Assembly (NCBI RefSeq): GCF_037392515.1
Contig: NC_090290.1
Location: forward strand, 38,260,753 to 38,324,752
Length of the DNA: 64,000 nucleotides
Reading direction: 5' to 3'
Source: Haliotis asinina
Lineage: Eukaryota; Mollusca; Gastropoda; Lepetellida; Haliotidae
Shown here: piece after piece, positions 62,346 to 64,000 of the stretch
Layout of the letters: every line of letters starts with the position of its first letter
How positions within the stretch are numbered: the first letter of the stretch is position 1
The notes under the pieces: generated by a model
What the model was told of the DNA's origin: nothing
Seen by the model: the letters and a program-made list of their open reading frames with translations, nothing else
Database searches by the model: none
Translations under genes and position numbers: made by a program

Positions 62346-62505
62346 GAATGATGAAGATGAAGACGAAGATGAAGGTGAATGTGATGAAGATGAATGTGAT
62401 GAAGATGAAGGTGTTTAAGATGAAGGTGTTTAAGATGAAGGTGAAGATGAAGAAGAAGATGAAGAAGAAGATGATGATGAAGATGAAGGTGATGAAGATG
62501 ATGAA
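62346..62505. repeat. (GATGAA)n-type microsatellite
   Basis: GATGAAGATGAAGGTGAATG variants for 160 bases, purine-rich on the + strand. Confidence 0.93.
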
Positions 62506-63020
62506 TATCTGAGACATGGACTCTTCCAGTTATTCTTTGGTCGATTGATTTGATACCTTCGTAGCATCATGGATTGCAAAATGGTTGGTTGACATTTAAA
62601 ATTATGTTGATGCGTGCTAACTGTACATTCAGTTTTCTTGTATCGACGTGTTGTCTTTACCTCAAACAGGATAGATATAAAATATATGGAAATAGATACG
62701 ACATCGTGTTCATCGAAAATGTGAAATTTGTTGTCAGACTTTGATTTAATTGATACCATGGAAACTCAAATAAAATATGTACATCTAAAATTATGCTGGT
62801 ACGTGCTGAACCCCTTTATCACCCTTTACGTCAATTTTAGCATATATTGCGTATCTCATTCTCGCCTTAAATTACTTTTTAAAATATTTAAGCACATACA
62901 ATCGCATCTTATGGCCTATACATCACGATCAAGTTGCAGGTGGAATATGTACGTCAGGCAAATACTGTCAGATGTGTTTTGTACGGTGTAAATTGTTCAC
63001 GTTTAAGAAAACACACAGGG
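62506..63020. other. Non-coding, nothing recognised
   Basis: A direct repeat of TAAAATTATG..TGGTACGTGCTRA type near 62598 and 62789. Confidence 0.35.
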
Positions 63021-63150
63021 CACGGTTCGAACTGACCTTCAGTAACCCATGCTTACTACGTAGTAAGAGACGAGTAAGGGGATCGGGTGGTTAGACTCAC
63101 TGACTTGGTTGACAAGTATCATCGCGTAACGGCTGCGTAGATCGTTGATT
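63021..63150 (+). mobile_element. Family H SINE, diverged
   Basis: CAGTAACCCATGCTTACTAC, GGGGATCGGGTGGTTAGACT, CACTGACTTGGTTGACAAG. Confidence 0.75.
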
Positions 63151-63380
63151 GTCAGACTATTCACACACCGCAGTCAATTGTGCCATGTTGCACAACGCAC
63201 ACACAAATGATGAAAACAAAACATGTTCAAAGATGCCTCAAGGATTTACGGAAAAGGGTAAGCAATTTCGGTTTGTGAGATATTTCGAAAGTTGGTAGAT
63301 AAAAGTCAGATAGTTTATGGATGACAATTCTGTATTTGATTATGGAGTAGATCAATGTGCACATGCTAAACAAAAACGAA

Positions 63381-63508
63381 GTGAATGAGTTTCACGCCGC
63401 TTTTTTGGCAATATTCAAGCGTTATCAGGGTGGACGAACACCACATATTGGCTTCAAATATTGTACCCATGTTGGGAATCGAACCCGGGCTTTCGGAGTG
63501 CGTAGAGG
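63381..63508 (-). mobile_element. Family T SINE
   Basis: GTGAATGAGTTTCACGCCGC, CCATGTTGGGAATCGAACCC (B-box complement). Confidence 0.82.
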
Positions 63509-63900
63509 GTTCGCCTGTTGCGTGGAAGACCAAGGTTCGTGAAACCCTTTTCTGGTACCTATTTCCTGTTATTGTGCTAATGTATTAAATCATTTTCTTT
63601 TCAAACTATGTTAGAAAAAAGTTTTACAATAAGGCAAACACTGAATATAAGGTACGGGCGTATAAATGAAAAAAATAAATTTGGCGAAGCAGTACTTCAC
63701 CAAAAGAATAAATAAACATTAAGCTTAGGAATTAGGCCGTCAACAACTAGCCTGAAGAAACGTTTCAAGACTCCAAGTGAAAACATATATCGGTAGTTAG
63801 AGGTTCCAACATTCCTCGATCCATCCCCTCTCCAGTCTCAACGAAAACAAACCTGTAAATTGTTGATGTGAAATATGATATATTCAGAAGCAGTCTATTC
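63509..63900. other. Non-coding, nothing recognised
   Basis: No supported feature. Confidence 0.35.
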
Positions 63901-64000
63901 AATGAGTAAGTGAATCGGGCAATCCAGTGATCAACAGCATGAGCATCGATCTGCGCAATTGAGAACCGGTAACACGTGCCAACCAAGTCAGAAAGCCTGA
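63901..64000 (-). mobile_element. Family H SINE, runs off the window end
   Basis: GGCAATCCAGTGATCAACAG, GAGCATCGATCTGCGCAATT, GCCAACCAAGTCAGAAAGCC. Confidence 0.85.

Overview
This is a window of eukaryotic, almost certainly molluscan, nuclear DNA. It has spliced genes with GT..AG introns, a truncated LINE reverse transcriptase, many microsatellites, and dozens of copies of two SINE-like repeats ending in (CTCA)n. I associate those repeats (the segment with 'GGCGGTCTGTAAATAATCGA' and the tRNA-like one with 'GGTTCGATTCCCCACATGG') with abalone (Haliotis). The genus is recollection, not a search result. There are no bacterial features.

Two protein-coding genes can be rebuilt exon by exon. The first, on the + strand (29444-39297), is an aldo-keto reductase of the L-galactose dehydrogenase type: nine coding exons and at least 346 residues with the catalytic Asp/Tyr/Lys/His tetrad. 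Its initiator exon was not found. The second, on the - strand (56151 down to 51126), has four coding exons whose phases fit and a 289-residue product that I cannot assign to a named family. The two genes converge tail to tail across about 12 kb of repeat-rich DNA and show no sign of working together.

Layout: 1-28.7 kb has no recognisable gene and holds a LINE relic (570-818), tandem arrays, microsatellites, SINEs and foldback elements. 28.7-39.3 kb is the reductase locus, with a palindromic repeat cluster directly upstream. 39.3-51.1 kb is intergenic and holds a pogo-type MITE, a Mutator-like element, a piggyBac-like MITE and other inverted repeats. 51.1-56.2 kb is the - strand gene. 56.2-64 kb is intergenic and dominated by two related 24-bp satellites.

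The most unusual observation is in the reductase gene. The tandem arrays filling introns 3 and 5 are built from copies of the preceding exon's own 3' end plus its splice donor: a 33-bp unit of 21 exonic + 12 intronic bases, and a 40-bp unit of 36 exonic + 4 intronic bases. Each intron therefore carries many copies of the authentic 5' splice site. Introns 2 and 6 also carry tandem arrays at their 5' ends. I know of no described class of locus with this architecture.
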